A model generated the notes under the pieces. The model was not told the DNA's origin. It searched no databases and saw only the letters and a list, made by a program, of their open reading frames with translations. This document shows, in pieces, positions 38,248 to 47,424 of a stretch of DNA of 64,000 nucleotides. This DNA is from Kocuria marina (GTDB taxonomy: Bacteria > Actinomycetota > Actinomycetes > Actinomycetales > Micrococcaceae): positions 430,561-494,560 of the forward strand of contig BMZV01000002.1 of assembly GCA_014652975.1 (NCBI GenBank). Direction: 5' to 3'. Both the position numbers and the translations under genes were made by a program. Position 1 is the first letter of the stretch. The number at the start of each line of letters is the position of its first letter.

Positions 38248-39638
38248 GCGATGCGGTCTCCCTCCCCCGTGGTGTCCACCGACGGCGCGGTGGCGCCCCC
38301 GGCGACGTCGACGGCGCTCGGTCGAGTTGTGCCCTTCGCGTCCTGAGCCGCGGCACCGGCGTCGTTCGCGGCCGCCCGCGGGACGGCGTCCTCAGCGGCA
38401 TCCGTCGCGTCCAGGTGGGCGATCAGATCGGCGATGCTGATCATTACGAGCCCGTGCTCGTCCGCGAACCGCCGCAGGGCGGGGGCGCGCAGGGGCTGCC
38501 CGGCGTCGTCGACGATCTCCGCGATCGCACCCACGGGCTCGCACTCTGCGAGCCGCGCGAGCTCCACGGCGGCCTCGGTGTGCCCCGCTCGTTCGCGCAC
38601 CCCGCCAGGGACCGCGCGCAGCGGCAGGATGTGGCCGGGCCGCGTGAGCTCGGCCGCGGTGGTGCCGGGCAGCGCGAGCAGTCGCGTGGTCAGCGCCCGG
38701 TCCCGCGCGCTGATCCCGGTGGTGATCCCGGTGCGGGCGTCGCACGTCACGGTGTACGCCGTGGCCTTGGCGTCCTCGTTGTGCTCGGTCATGGGCGGCA
38801 GGGCAAGCCGGTCCGCGCGCTCGTCGGTCATGGGCACGCACACCACCCCGGAGCTGTGCCGGATCGTGAAGCCCATGAGGGGCTGGGTCGCGTGCTGGGC
38901 CGCGAACACCAGGTCGCCCTCGTTCTCCCGGTCCTCGTCGTCCACGACAACGACCGCGGCACCCGAGGCCATCGCGGCCACGGCGTCCGCGACCGGATCG
39001 AGGGCGACGCCGCGCGGTGTCGCGGGTGCCGCGTACGAGGCCAGGCGCTCGGCGTACTTGGCGAGCACGTCCACCTCGAGGTTGACGGTGGAACCCGGCG
39101 TGCGAGCGCCGAGCGTGGTCGCGCGCAGGGTCTCCGGGATCAGCCCCACCTCGAACCACGCCTCGGGCTCGTCCGTGGAGTTCACCGCAGTGACCGTGAG
39201 GGACACGCCGTCCACGGCGATCGAACCCTTGACCGCGATGTAGCGCGCAAGTGCCACGGGGACTCTGATCCGCACGGTCTCCCATCCGGTGTGGGACGTG
39301 CGCTGCACCACGGTGCCCACGCCGTCCACGTGCCCCTGGACCACGTGCCCGTCCAGGCGCTGCCCGGCTGCGGTGCAGCGTTCCACGTTCACCAGGTCAC
39401 CGTGTCCGAGCGCCCCCAGGGTGGTCAGGCGCAGTGTCTCGCCCATGACGTCCGCGGTGAAGTCCCCCGCCGCGCCCGAGGGGACCGCGGTCAGGCACAC
39501 CCCGTTGACCGCGAGTGAGCCGCCGTGGGGCAGGTCCGCGACGAGTGGCCCCGCGGACACGTGCAGCCGGGCGGCGTCCTGCGCCAACCGTTCCACACGT
39601 TCCACGGTGGCCTGGGCTTCGACAATTCCGGTGAACAC
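38244..39638 (-). CDS. ribEB: fused riboflavin synthase / 3,4-dihydroxy-2-butanone 4-phosphate synthase
   Basis: A single 464-residue frame. Residues 1-about 205 are riboflavin synthase alpha, with two lumazine-binding repeats (starting MFTGIVEA and, near residue 99, [17 protein letters not shown] near 145). Residues about 215-425 are the RibB enzyme with intact catalytic motifs [53 protein letters not shown] and [11 protein letters not shown] roughly 45-residue Ala/Thr-rich tail follows. The usual partner for RibB is RibA; fusion to RibE is unusual. GTG 39638 has AAGGAGA at good spacing. Both steps belong to the same pathway, and the RibB product is used by RibH two genes downstream. Confidence 0.92.
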   Translation of the reverse strand: MFTGIVEAQATVERVERLAQDAARLHVSAGPLVADLPHGGSLAVNGVCLTAVPSGAAGDFTADVMGETLRLTTLGALGHGDLVNVERCTAAGQRLDGHVVQGHVDGVGTVVQRTSHTGWETVRIRVPVALARYIAVKGSIAVDGVSLTVTAVNSTDEPEAWFEVGLIPETLRATTLGARTPGSTVNLEVDVLAKYAERLASYAAPATPRGVALDPVADAVAAMASGAAVVVVDDEDRENEGDLVFAAQHATQPLMGFTIRHSSGVVCVPMTDERADRLALPPMTEHNEDAKATAYTVTCDARTGITTGISARDRALTTRLLALPGTTAAELTRPGHILPLRAVPGGVRERAGHTEAAVELARLAECEPVGAIAEIVDDAGQPLRAPALRRFADEHGLVMISIADLIAHLDATDAAEDAVPRAAANDAGAAAQDAKGTTRPSAVDVAGGATAPSVDTTGEGDRIA

Positions 39639-39726
39639 TGATTCTCCTTGGGGATCCGGGGTGCGCGGGGTTCTCGGGAACTTCCCGGCGCGAGGTCTTG
39701 GTGTGCTGCGTCAGTTCAGGGGCGTG

Positions 39727-40995
39727 TCATGGGGCGTCGGGTACGGGACCCGCGGGCCGCAAGTGCCACCGTCCATCGACGCCCACGCGGCTGATCGCCT
39801 CCATCTGCTCCGCGGCCTCTTCGTGGCCGGGGCGCGCGAGGTCCGCCGGGTGCCGCACGGGGTCACCGCGCCATGACGCCGCCGCGGCAAGCGTCCCGAT
39901 CCCGAGCGACGCGACCGACGCCGCGCCGTCCCCGAGGATCAGTGGGGCCTGGTACAACCACAGCTCGTCCACGAGATCGGCGGCGAGAAACGCGGCGGAC
40001 ACCGTGGGCCCGCCTTCCACGAGCACGTGGGAAACCCCGCGTTCACGGAGGTGTTGCAACGCCTCGGCGGGATCGTGCGTGGTGAGGTGGATGAACCGCC
40101 CGTCGTGCCCGCGGTCGGCGCATGCGACCTCTCCGTGATCCGTTCCGGTGTCTCCCGGGGCTCCAGGTTCGGTGTCTTCCCGGGGCGCGCGGTCGAGGAC
40201 GCCGCGCCGGACCTTGGCATCCGCGGGCACGGGGCGGGTGCTCATGACTGCCCGCAGGGGTTGCCGCGCGAGGGGTTCACCCCCGGCATCCCGCGCGGTC
40301 AGGGTCGGGTCGTCCGCGCGCAGGGTCCCGCCGCCCACCAGGATCGCGTCCACCCGGGTGCGCAGGGCGTGGCCCTGATCCCGAGCGGGTGCACCCGTGA
40401 TCCACTGGCTCGTTCCGTCCGCTGCGGCCACGCGGCCGTCGATCGTCTGAGCGAGTTTCAGCGTCACGAACGGTCGCGCATCATGCTGGGCAATGAACCA
40501 GCGGTCATTGAGATCGTGGGCTTCCCTCGCGAGCAGCCCCTGACGCACGTCCACCCCGTGTGCGGCGAGGAACGCGCCGCCCCCGCGGGCGGTGTCCGTG
40601 CCGTCGGCCACCGCGTAAATGACTCGGGGGATCCCCGCGTCGAGGATCGCGCGCGAGCACGGGCCAGTGCGTCCGGTGTGGTTGCAGGGTTCGAGGGACA
40701 CGACCATGGTGGTGTCCTCGAGAGGTGTCCCCGCCTCACGGGCCAGATGCAGGGCGTCCGCCTCCGCATGCGGGGTGCCCGCCCCGCGGTGATGACCCAC
40801 GTGCAGGATCTCCCCCGCGGCGGAGAGGATCACGGCGCCCACCACGGGATTGGCCCCGCGGATCCCCCGCCGAGCCGCTTCCAGAGCCGCGCGCATCGCC
40901 TCGTGTTCCGCGGCCGAGAAGTCGTGGGACGGCTCCGCCCCCGGCCGGGAGCGGGGCGCGGGCCCCGGCGCAGCGGCGTCGTCGTACGCCGTCAC
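39727..40995 (-). CDS. ribD: bifunctional diaminohydroxyphosphoribosylaminopyrimidine deaminase / reductase
   Basis: A 422-residue two-domain enzyme for the second and third riboflavin steps. The deaminase domain has zinc motifs HAEADALHLA near residue 76 and PCNHTGRTGPC near 103. The reductase domain includes TLKLAQTIDGRVAA, ILVGGGTLRADDP and VLVEGGPTVSAAF. An insertion of about 40 residues rich in Asp/Gly lies near 270-305. Start GTG 40995 overlaps the transporter gene's stop (GTGA). Downstream is the ribE-ribB fusion. Confidence 0.95.
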   Translation of the reverse strand: MTAYDDAAAPGPAPRSRPGAEPSHDFSAAEHEAMRAALEAARRGIRGANPVVGAVILSAAGEILHVGHHRGAGTPHAEADALHLAREAGTPLEDTTMVVSLEPCNHTGRTGPCSRAILDAGIPRVIYAVADGTDTARGGGAFLAAHGVDVRQGLLAREAHDLNDRWFIAQHDARPFVTLKLAQTIDGRVAAADGTSQWITGAPARDQGHALRTRVDAILVGGGTLRADDPTLTARDAGGEPLARQPLRAVMSTRPVPADAKVRRGVLDRAPREDTEPGAPGDTGTDHGEVACADRGHDGRFIHLTTHDPAEALQHLRERGVSHVLVEGGPTVSAAFLAADLVDELWLYQAPLILGDGAASVASLGIGTLAAAASWRGDPVRHPADLARPGHEEAAEQMEAISRVGVDGRWHLRPAGPVPDAP

Positions 40996-41699
40996 TTCTC
41001 GTCCTCACCCACGGACAGGCGCAGGTCCGGGAAGCCCGTCTCGATCGTCGCGCGACGGCGCTGGCGCGTGTTCACGCGCCACCACACGAAGAACCCGGCG
41101 AGCGTGAAGGCGCCGTAGAACACGTACATCAAGCCCGAGGCGTAGTAGCCGGCGGAGAACAGGAGGGGCACGCCCACGATGTCCACGGCGACCCACAACA
41201 GCCAGAACTCGACCCAGCCCTTGGCCATCCCGAGCGTTGCGAGCAGCGAGCCCATGAAGATCCAGGCGTCCGCCCACACGGGTTCGTACGAGCCCAGGGC
41301 ACGGAAGATGGGCGTGAGAAGTGCCGTCCCGAACACGAGGGCGACCACGAGGAACACGCGTTCGCGGGCGGTGGCCCAGCGCGGGGACACGGCCTCCTCG
41401 GACGCCCCGCGGGACCGGCGCCACTGCACCCAGCCGTACACGGACACCGCGATGAACATGACCTGACGGCCGGCCTGACCCAACAGGTTCACGGGGTTGG
41501 GGGTGTCGAACACCGCGCCCAGGAAGACGGTCAGCAGGATCGCGTTGCCCACGATCCCCACGGGCCACGCCCACACTTTGCGGCGCATCCCGCCCAGCGC
41601 GGACAACAGCCCGAACACGTTGCCGAGCACCTCGCGCCACAGGATGAAACCGTCACCCACCCGCAACTGCGCGTCGAACAACCAACGCAGGACGTCCAC
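40992..41699 (-). CDS. PnuC-family transporter, probably riboflavin (RibM-type)
   Basis: A 235-residue membrane protein of the PnuC family with about seven helices. Conserved features include an N-terminal W-E--G---G-L-- pattern (WREVLGNVFGLLSALGG), the WPVGIVGNAILL segment and the aromatic C-terminal part FWLLWVAVDIVGVPLL. GTG 41699 follows GAGGAGA. Its place directly behind an FMN riboswitch, as first gene of the rib operon, argues for riboflavin uptake as in actinobacterial RibM rather than nicotinamide riboside. This substrate call is inferred from context. Confidence 0.88.
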   Translation of the reverse strand: MDVLRWLFDAQLRVGDGFILWREVLGNVFGLLSALGGMRRKVWAWPVGIVGNAILLTVFLGAVFDTPNPVNLLGQAGRQVMFIAVSVYGWVQWRRSRGASEEAVSPRWATARERVFLVVALVFGTALLTPIFRALGSYEPVWADAWIFMGSLLATLGMAKGWVEFWLLWVAVDIVGVPLLFSAGYYASGLMYVFYGAFTLAGFFVWWRVNTRQRRRATIETGFPDLRLSVGEDEK

Positions 41700-42079
41700 G
41701 GTGTCTCCTCTCACCCGCCACTGTCGGTGGTCCCGGGGAGGAATGCGCACACGCGTCGAACACGATCACGCGGCGGAGCACGTCACAGCACCACCCGACG
41801 GACCGCGATCGCGTGCGACCGCGCACGGTCAGGACGCCGTGACGCTCACGTGTGCCTACCATCCAGACTGTACTGTCGGTACCGGATTTCCACCGGTTCG
41901 GCCGATCCCTCCGTGCGCATCCTCGGTGGTTCCCACGGGAACCTGCTCGGCGCTGTGCACGGTGTTCACGGTTCGCGGACTGTCACCGCCGGTTCGGAAT
42001 TGCACCGACCCCGGAACACGTTGCTGCGCTCATTATGCCACGCGGCCTCACCATGCCCATGATCGGGGACACCGGGCGG
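41700..42079. other. riboflavin operon leader and promoter region (380 bp without genes)
   Basis: Contains the FMN riboswitch aptamer (41855-42020), about 155 bases of expression platform before the transporter start, and about 60 bases shared with the end of arsC. ORFs drawn through it are not coding. Confidence 0.7.
41855..42020 (-). promoter_or_regulatory. FMN riboswitch (RFN element)
   Basis: Read on the minus strand, the conserved blocks of the FMN aptamer appear in order. They are GGGGTCGGTGCAATTCC, then ACCGGCGGTGACAGTCCGCG, a variable hairpin arm, then CCGGTGGAAATCCGGTACCG, ACAGT and AGTCTGGATGG. This is the six-helix aptamer that represses flavin synthesis and uptake genes when FMN is abundant. 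It sits 155 bases before the RibM-type gene and should control the whole operon. A hairpin region between aptamer and start (about 41730-41850) is the likely expression platform; mechanism unresolved. Confidence 0.93.
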
Positions 42080-42520
42080 TCACGTCCTGTTCTTCCGGCC
42101 GTTCTCCCGGCCCTGCAGATCCGAGAGCAGTCCGGCGACGCGGGCCTTGATGTCGTCGCGGATCCTGCGCACGTCCGCGAGGGGCTGACCGGCCGGGTCG
42201 TCGAGGTCCCAGTCCTCGTAGCGCTTGCCCGGAAACACGGGGCAGGTGTCCCCACAGCCCATGGTGATGACGACGTCGGAGGCCCTGATCTGCTCCGCCC
42301 GCAGGATCGTGGGCACGGCTGCGGTGATGTCGATGCCCTCCTCAGCCATCGCCTCCACGGCCACCGGGTTCAGGCTCTCTGCCGGTTCGGACCCGGCCGA
42401 ACGGACATCGATGCTCCCGCCTGACATCGCGGCCAGGTAGCCCGCCGCCATCTGGGAGCGGCCCGCGTTGTGGACGCAGACGAAGAGCACGGTCGGTTTC
42501 GTGGGTGATGGTGCGCTCAT
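42080..42520 (-). CDS. arsC: arsenate reductase (low-molecular-weight phosphatase type)
   Basis: A 146-residue ArsC that reduces arsenate to arsenite for export. The active-site loop CVHNAGRS (CX5R) is near residue 15, with an Asp later in the phosphatase fold, and a MGCGDTCPVFPG segment near 88. The latter cysteines are those of actinobacterial thiol-dependent forms. Electron donor (thioredoxin or mycothiol) cannot be decided. Overlaps acr3 by ATGA. ArsC, Acr3 and ArsR form a complete small resistance set. Confidence 0.93.
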   Translation of the reverse strand: MSAPSPTKPTVLFVCVHNAGRSQMAAGYLAAMSGGSIDVRSAGSEPAESLNPVAVEAMAEEGIDITAAVPTILRAEQIRASDVVITMGCGDTCPVFPGKRYEDWDLDDPAGQPLADVRRIRDDIKARVAGLLSDLQGRENGRKNRT

Positions 42521-43620
42521 GATGCGGTCTCCCGGGTTCGGTGGGTGGGGACGGAGGGATCGTTCGGGAACACGCGCGGGCCGGCCCACAGGGCCACGTA
42601 GACCAGGCCGATCAGGACGGGCACTTCGATCAACGGCCCCACGACGCCGGCCAGTGCCTGCCCGGAGGTGACGCCGAAGGTGCTGATGGCCACGGCGATC
42701 GCCAGTTCGAAGTTGTTGCCCGACGCGGTGAAAGCCACCGTGGCCGACTTGCCGTAGTCGAGCCCCACCGCTTTCGAGGCGAAGAGGCCGATGGCGAACA
42801 TCAGAGCGAAGTACACGAGCAACGGCAGCGCGATCCTGACCACGTCGAGGGGCTGTGAGGTGATGGCGTCCCCCTGGAGCGCGAAGAGCATCACGATGGT
42901 GAACAGGAGGCCGTACAGGGCCCACGGGCCGATCGCGGGGAGGAACTTCTCCTCGTACCAGTCCCGGCCCTTCGCCCGTTCACCCAGGACGCGGGTGAGG
43001 AAGCCTGCGAGCAGCGGGATGCCGAGGAATACCAGGACGGATCCCACGATCGCCCCCACGGAGAATTCGGCCGTGGTGGTGGGCAGCCCCAGCCACGACG
43101 GCAGGACCTGGAGGTAGAACCACCCAAGAGCGCCGAAGGCTACGACCTGGAAGACGGAGTTGATGGCCACGAGCACGGCCGCACTCTCCCGGTCGCCGCA
43201 TGCGAGGTCGTTCCAGATCAGGACCATGGCGATGCACCGGGCCAGGCCCACGATGATCAACCCGGTGCGGTACTCGGGCAGATCGGGCAGGAACACCCAG
43301 GCGAGCACGAACATCAACGCCGGTCCCACGACCCAGTTGAGCACGAGCGACAGGCCCAGCAATCGCTTGTCGCCGGTCACGCGGCGGGTCTCGTCGTAGC
43401 GCACCTTCGCCAGGACGGGATACATCATCACCAGCAGACCGACTGCGATCGGCAGCGACACCTGTCCGATCGTCATGGCTTCCAAGGCCGTGTTCAGCCC
43501 CGGCACCAGCCGACCCAGCAGCAGGCCCACGCCCATGGCCAGCAGGATCCAGGCCGGCAGCCACCGGTCCAGGAACGACATGCTCTGCCTCACCGGTGCG
43601 GAGGCGATGGTGGTACTCAT
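42517..43620 (-). CDS. acr3: arsenite efflux transporter, ACR3 family
   Basis: A 367-residue carrier with ten helices exporting arsenite. The conserved membrane Cys occurs in GLARCIAMVLIWNDLACGD near residue 115, and the second discontinuous-helix motif is FTASGNNFELAIAVAI near 300. I take ATG 43620 because GAGGAG precedes it by about ten bases. An in-frame ATG at 43650 would add ten residues but lies in the operator region. Divergent from arsR. Confidence 0.94.
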   Translation of the reverse strand: MSTTIASAPVRQSMSFLDRWLPAWILLAMGVGLLLGRLVPGLNTALEAMTIGQVSLPIAVGLLVMMYPVLAKVRYDETRRVTGDKRLLGLSLVLNWVVGPALMFVLAWVFLPDLPEYRTGLIIVGLARCIAMVLIWNDLACGDRESAAVLVAINSVFQVVAFGALGWFYLQVLPSWLGLPTTTAEFSVGAIVGSVLVFLGIPLLAGFLTRVLGERAKGRDWYEEKFLPAIGPWALYGLLFTIVMLFALQGDAITSQPLDVVRIALPLLVYFALMFAIGLFASKAVGLDYGKSATVAFTASGNNFELAIAVAISTFGVTSGQALAGVVGPLIEVPVLIGLVYVALWAGPRVFPNDPSVPTHRTRETAS

Positions 43621-43635
43621 GGGCGGCGAGCTCCT

Positions 43636-43699
43636 CGTATCGACGGTCATCTATGGGACACACGCTACGAGGTCATATAGATGTCCGTCAATGTAAAAT
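43636..43699. promoter_or_regulatory. ars divergent promoter and probable ArsR operator
   Basis: The imperfect inverted repeat GACGGTCATCTATG (43643-43656) and CATATAGATGTCCGTC (43674-43689) lies between divergent acr3 and arsR. TAAAAT (43694-43699) lies six bases before the arsR ATG and would act as -10 of a leaderless arsR message. Repression of both genes by ArsR bound here is inferred. Confidence 0.55.
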
Positions 43700-43705
43700 C
43701 TCGGT

Positions 43706-44062
43706 ATGAAAGCACCCGCGCAACGACCCGAGCTGATCGATGAGAAAGCAACCGAGTGCTGCTCGCTCGCCTCCTCGCCGCTCGGGGCCGGCGAGGCCGA
43801 GCGCATGACCGCGAAGCTCAAGGCGCTCTCCGACCCGACGCGCCTGCGGTTGCTCTCCCACATCGCCACGCAGGGCTGCGACGCAGTGTGCGCCTGCGAC
43901 CTGCTGGACGTCCTCGACATCAGCCAGCCCACCGTGAGTCATCACCTCAAGAAGCTGGTGGACGCCGGACTGCTCACACGCGAGCAGCGCGGCAAGTGGG
44001 CGCACTACACCGTGGTGCGCGGCGCCTTCACGGAACTGCGTGAACTCCTGGACCTGCGCTGA
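43706..44062 (+). CDS. arsR: ArsR-family arsenic-responsive repressor
   Basis: A 118-residue winged-helix repressor. Recognition helix region is DISQPTVSHHLKKLVDAGLL. Cysteines fit an actinobacterial As(III) site: the pair Cys18-Cys19 (TECCSL) with Cys58/62/64 (GCDAVCACDLL), as in the Corynebacterium ArsR type, rather than the E. coli CxC site alone. Divergent from acr3-arsC and preceded by a -10-like element without a ribosome binding site. Release from DNA on binding arsenite would switch on the operon. Confidence 0.92.
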   Translation: MKAPAQRPELIDEKATECCSLASSPLGAGEAERMTAKLKALSDPTRLRLLSHIATQGCDAVCACDLLDVLDISQPTVSHHLKKLVDAGLLTREQRGKWAHYTVVRGAFTELRELLDLR

Positions 44063-44108
44063 CAGGCAGGGCGTTCTCCGCGGACCCGTCATCGGGGCCC
44101 GCATAAAT

Positions 44109-44774
44109 TCAGGCCCGGTGCTCCCGCGCGGTCCTGCGGAGTGCCTCGATCGCGGCGGCGGGGTCGTCCTGGCCGTAGACCGCGGAACCGGCGACGAACG
44201 TGTCCGCCCCAGCCTCCGCGGCGCGCACGATGGTCTCCTCCGTGATCCCGCCGTCCACCTGCAGCGCGATCGTGCCCCCGTGGGCCTTGACCGCCGCCGC
44301 GGCGCGGCGCAGCTTGGGCAGGGTCACGTCCAGGAACTTCTGGCCGCCGAAGCCGGGTTCCACAGTCATGATGAGCAACATGTCCAGCTCCGGCAGTAGG
44401 TCCAGGTACGGCTCGATCGGCGTGGCCGGACGCACCGCGAGTCCCGCTCGGGCACCCGCCGCGCGCAGTTCACGCGCGAGCTTGATCGGCGCCGTGGCGG
44501 CTTCCGCGTGGAACGTCACGGATGCGCACCCTGCCTCCGCGTACGCCGGGGCCCACCGGTCCGGGTCCTCGATCATCAGGTGTAGGTCCAGGGGGATCGG
44601 GGAGACGGCCTGCAATCGTTCCACGACCGGCAACCCCAGGGTCAGATTGGGGACGAAGTGGTTGTCCATCACATCCACGTGCGCCGCATCCGCGTTCGAG
44701 ATGCGCTGGAGTTCCTCCGCGAGCCGGGAGAAGTCTGCGGAGAGGATTGACGGGTGGATGTCACAGCGGGACAT
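44109..44774 (-). CDS. rpe: ribulose-phosphate 3-epimerase
   Basis: A 221-residue TIM-barrel interconverting ribulose 5-phosphate and xylulose 5-phosphate. Motifs [35 protein letters not shown] and [13 protein letters not shown] carry the metal and catalytic residues. ATG 44774 follows GGAGGAA. Lies 44 bases behind rsmB's end in the opposite sense of reading order: rpe is upstream of nothing else on this strand but the ars cassette, which separates it from the rib operon that usually neighbours it. Confidence 0.96.
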   Translation of the reverse strand: MSRCDIHPSILSADFSRLAEELQRISNADAAHVDVMDNHFVPNLTLGLPVVERLQAVSPIPLDLHLMIEDPDRWAPAYAEAGCASVTFHAEAATAPIKLARELRAAGARAGLAVRPATPIEPYLDLLPELDMLLIMTVEPGFGGQKFLDVTLPKLRRAAAAVKAHGGTIALQVDGGITEETIVRAAEAGADTFVAGSAVYGQDDPAAAIEALRRTAREHRA

Positions 44775-44818
44775 GGTTCCTCCTGGGAATAGTTCCGGAT
44801 CAATGACCGAGCCGCGGC

Positions 44819-46477
44819 TCACGCGCTCTTGCGCAGCGCGACCATGAACATGGCGTCGGTTCCGTGGACGTGCGGCCACAACTGCACACTCGTACCCCCG
44901 CCGGGGACGTCGTGCCCCGCCGCCCGAGCGTCGTCGAGCGCGCCGGGCAGGGCGGCATCCACGGCGAGCTGCGCGGTGTCCAGGACCGACACGTCGCCGC
45001 GCCGTTCCACGACGTCCTGGAGCACGTCGTGCGTCTCGGCGGTGTGCGGTGAGCACGTGGCGTAGAGCACCACCCCGCCGGGACGGGTGGCGTCCAGCGC
45101 GGCGTCGAGCAGCTCGCGCTGCAGCGGGGCCAGGTTCGCGACGTCCGACGGCGTGCGCCGCCATCGCGCTTCGGGACGACGCCGCAGCGCGCCCAGTCCG
45201 GTGCACGGCACGTCCACGAGCACCCGATCGAAACGCGTGTCCTGGCCGGACGGGATCTGCCGGGCATCGCCGGTGCGGACGTGCCACGCCTCGTGGTCCA
45301 CGGCCGACAGCGCCTGGCGCACGAGGTCACTACGGTGCCCGCTGACCTCGTTGGCCAGCAACGTGGCACCGCGCTCGTGGGCCAATGCCGCGAGCAGCGC
45401 CGCTTTGCCGCCGGGTCCGGCGCAGAAGTCGGCCCACGCCCCGCTGTCATCGGCCACGGGCACCTGCGCGAGCACGCGGGCCACGAGCTGGGAACCGGCG
45501 TCCTGGACACGCACCGTTCCCTCCCGCGTGCCCGGGACGCGGTGAATGTCTCCCCCGGCGCTGACCGCGCTGTTCGGGACCAGGTCACCGGGTTCGGCGC
45601 CTGCTGCGAGTGCGGGCTCGAGCGAGCCGATACCGGGCAGGGCCACGAGGTGCACACGGGGCGCCTCGTTGTCCGCTCCCAACAGGGCCTCGATCTCCGC
45701 GGTGTCTCGGCCGTTGGCGCGCAGGGACCGGCGCAACGCGCGGACCTCCCACACCGGGTGGGCGTGGCGGACACCGAGCTGCCGCAGCTCGTCGGTGTGC
45801 TCGGCGGCGAGCGCGTCCAGCCATTCGTCGTGGCTGCGCCGGGTCACCTTGCGCAGGACGGCGTTGACGAGTCCCGAGGGTCCCTGCCCGATCTCCCCGC
45901 GCACCAGACCCACGGTCGCGTCCAGCGCGGCGTGATCGGGGACGCGCATCGCGAGCAACTGGTGCACGCCCAGGCGCAGGGCGTCCAGCACCGCGGGGTC
46001 CAACTGGTCCAGCGGGCGGTCCACGCACTTCTCGAGCACGGCGTCCCACGTGCCACTCCACCGCATGGCCCCGTAGGCGAGCTCGGTCGCGAACGCCGCG
46101 TCCCGCTTGTCGAGGCGGTTTTCACGGACCAGGCGTGGCAGCACGAGATTCCCGTAGGCGTCCTCCGAGTTGACCGCGCGCAGGGCCTGATATGCGGTCA
46201 GCCGTGCGGGATCGGAGCGCTTGCGACGCTGCGAGGGCGCCTGTGCGGAGTAGGAGCGCTCGTGCTGGGCCAGGCGGTTGCGCTCGTGGCCCTGGGCGTC
46301 GCGACGCGAGCCGTCCCCCGCTCGTCGATCCCTCCCGCCGGCCTCCCGGGGCGAGCGGTCGTCGCGGCCCCGGCCGCCGGCATCACGGGACGGACGATCG
46401 TCACGACGGCGGTTGTTCCCCCGAGACCGGTCGTTGCCGCTACCGGCGTGGCCGCGGTGCTGCTGGTCCCGACTCAT
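44819..46477 (-). CDS. rsmB: 16S rRNA (cytosine-967-C5) methyltransferase, RsmB-type
   Basis: A 552-residue protein. The first about 85 residues are a highly charged, probably disordered Arg/Asp/Gly/Ser extension, unusual for the family. A NusB-like RNA-binding domain follows (about residues 95-225), then the SAM-dependent methyltransferase core with [16 protein letters not shown], the catalytic [18 protein letters not shown] and the second Cys in [14 protein letters not shown] 46477 overlaps the fmt stop (ATGA). Part of the def-fmt-rsmB-rpe translation cluster. Confidence 0.93.
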   Translation of the reverse strand: MSRDQQHRGHAGSGNDRSRGNNRRRDDRPSRDAGGRGRDDRSPREAGGRDRRAGDGSRRDAQGHERNRLAQHERSYSAQAPSQRRKRSDPARLTAYQALRAVNSEDAYGNLVLPRLVRENRLDKRDAAFATELAYGAMRWSGTWDAVLEKCVDRPLDQLDPAVLDALRLGVHQLLAMRVPDHAALDATVGLVRGEIGQGPSGLVNAVLRKVTRRSHDEWLDALAAEHTDELRQLGVRHAHPVWEVRALRRSLRANGRDTAEIEALLGADNEAPRVHLVALPGIGSLEPALAAGAEPGDLVPNSAVSAGGDIHRVPGTREGTVRVQDAGSQLVARVLAQVPVADDSGAWADFCAGPGGKAALLAALAHERGATLLANEVSGHRSDLVRQALSAVDHEAWHVRTGDARQIPSGQDTRFDRVLVDVPCTGLGALRRRPEARWRRTPSDVANLAPLQRELLDAALDATRPGGVVLYATCSPHTAETHDVLQDVVERRGDVSVLDTAQLAVDAALPGALDDARAAGHDVPGGGTSVQLWPHVHGTDAMFMVALRKSA

Positions 46478-47424
46478 CCGAAGGCCACCTGTTCCGTGTT
46501 CTGCTTGCCGCGCGCCCAGTCGAGGGCCGCCATGGGTTTCTTGCCATTGGGTTGCACGCGGGTCAGCTCCACGGCGTAGGACCCGGTGCCCACGAAGACC
46601 CGCTTCTCCCGCAGCTCCACGTGGCCCGGGGCGATCCCGGTGACCTCCGGGGCGGGGATCACGCGGTCGAGCTTGAAGCGCTGGCCGTCGAGTTCGGTCC
46701 ACGCACCGGGTTCGGGGGTCACACCGCGCACCCGGTGAGCCACGGCCACGGCGGGATGTGACCAATCGACGCGCCCGTCCTGGGCCGTGAGTTTAGGGGC
46801 AGCGGTGGATTCACCGCGTTGCGGCGTGGGGTGCACGCGGCCCGAGGCCACACCGAGCAAGGATTCCACGAGCAGGGGCGAACCTTCATGTGCGAGCCGA
46901 TCCAGCACCGACCCGGAGGTGTCCTCCGGACGCACCTCGTCCGTGAGGGTGCCTACCACGGGGCCGGTGTCCATGCCGTCGTCCAGGACGAAGGTGGTGG
47001 CCCCGACCACGGAGTCCCCGGCCATGAGGGCCCGCTGCACCGGGGCGGCGCCGCGCCACTGGGGCAGGAGGGAGAAATGCAGGTTGATCCACCCGTCCTG
47101 GAAGACCTCCAGGGCCGGTCGCGGCAGCAGGGCGCCGTAGGCCACGACCGCCGCGATGCTCGCGCCGGTGTCACGCAGGGTGTCCAGGAGTTCACCCCGG
47201 ACCCGATTGGCCTTGATCACGGGCAGCCCGAGCTCATCGGCCCGACGACCCACCGCGGACGGGGCCATGACCTTCTTGCGGCCCACGGGGGCGTCCTCCC
47301 GGGTCAGCACCGCGGTGATCTCGATCCGTGGATCCTGGTGCAGTGCCTCGAGCGGGGGGACGGCGGTCTCCGGGGTTCCCGCGTACAGGATCTTGAGGGG
47401 CTGCTGGTTCGTGTCGGGGCTCAT
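46474..47424 (-). CDS. fmt: methionyl-tRNA formyltransferase
   Basis: A 316-residue enzyme formylating initiator Met-tRNA with formyl-tetrahydrofolate. The core motif HFSLLPQWRGAAPVQRAL near residue 110 includes the catalytic His and Asn neighbourhood, and DDGMDTGPV is present near 148. The C-terminal tRNA-binding domain starts near 215. ATG 47424 overlaps the def stop (ATGA). Confidence 0.96.
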   Translation of the reverse strand: MSPDTNQQPLKILYAGTPETAVPPLEALHQDPRIEITAVLTREDAPVGRKKVMAPSAVGRRADELGLPVIKANRVRGELLDTLRDTGASIAAVVAYGALLPRPALEVFQDGWINLHFSLLPQWRGAAPVQRALMAGDSVVGATTFVLDDGMDTGPVVGTLTDEVRPEDTSGSVLDRLAHEGSPLLVESLLGVASGRVHPTPQRGESTAAPKLTAQDGRVDWSHPAVAVAHRVRGVTPEPGAWTELDGQRFKLDRVIPAPEVTGIAPGHVELREKRVFVGTGSYAVELTRVQPNGKKPMAALDWARGKQNTEQVAFG

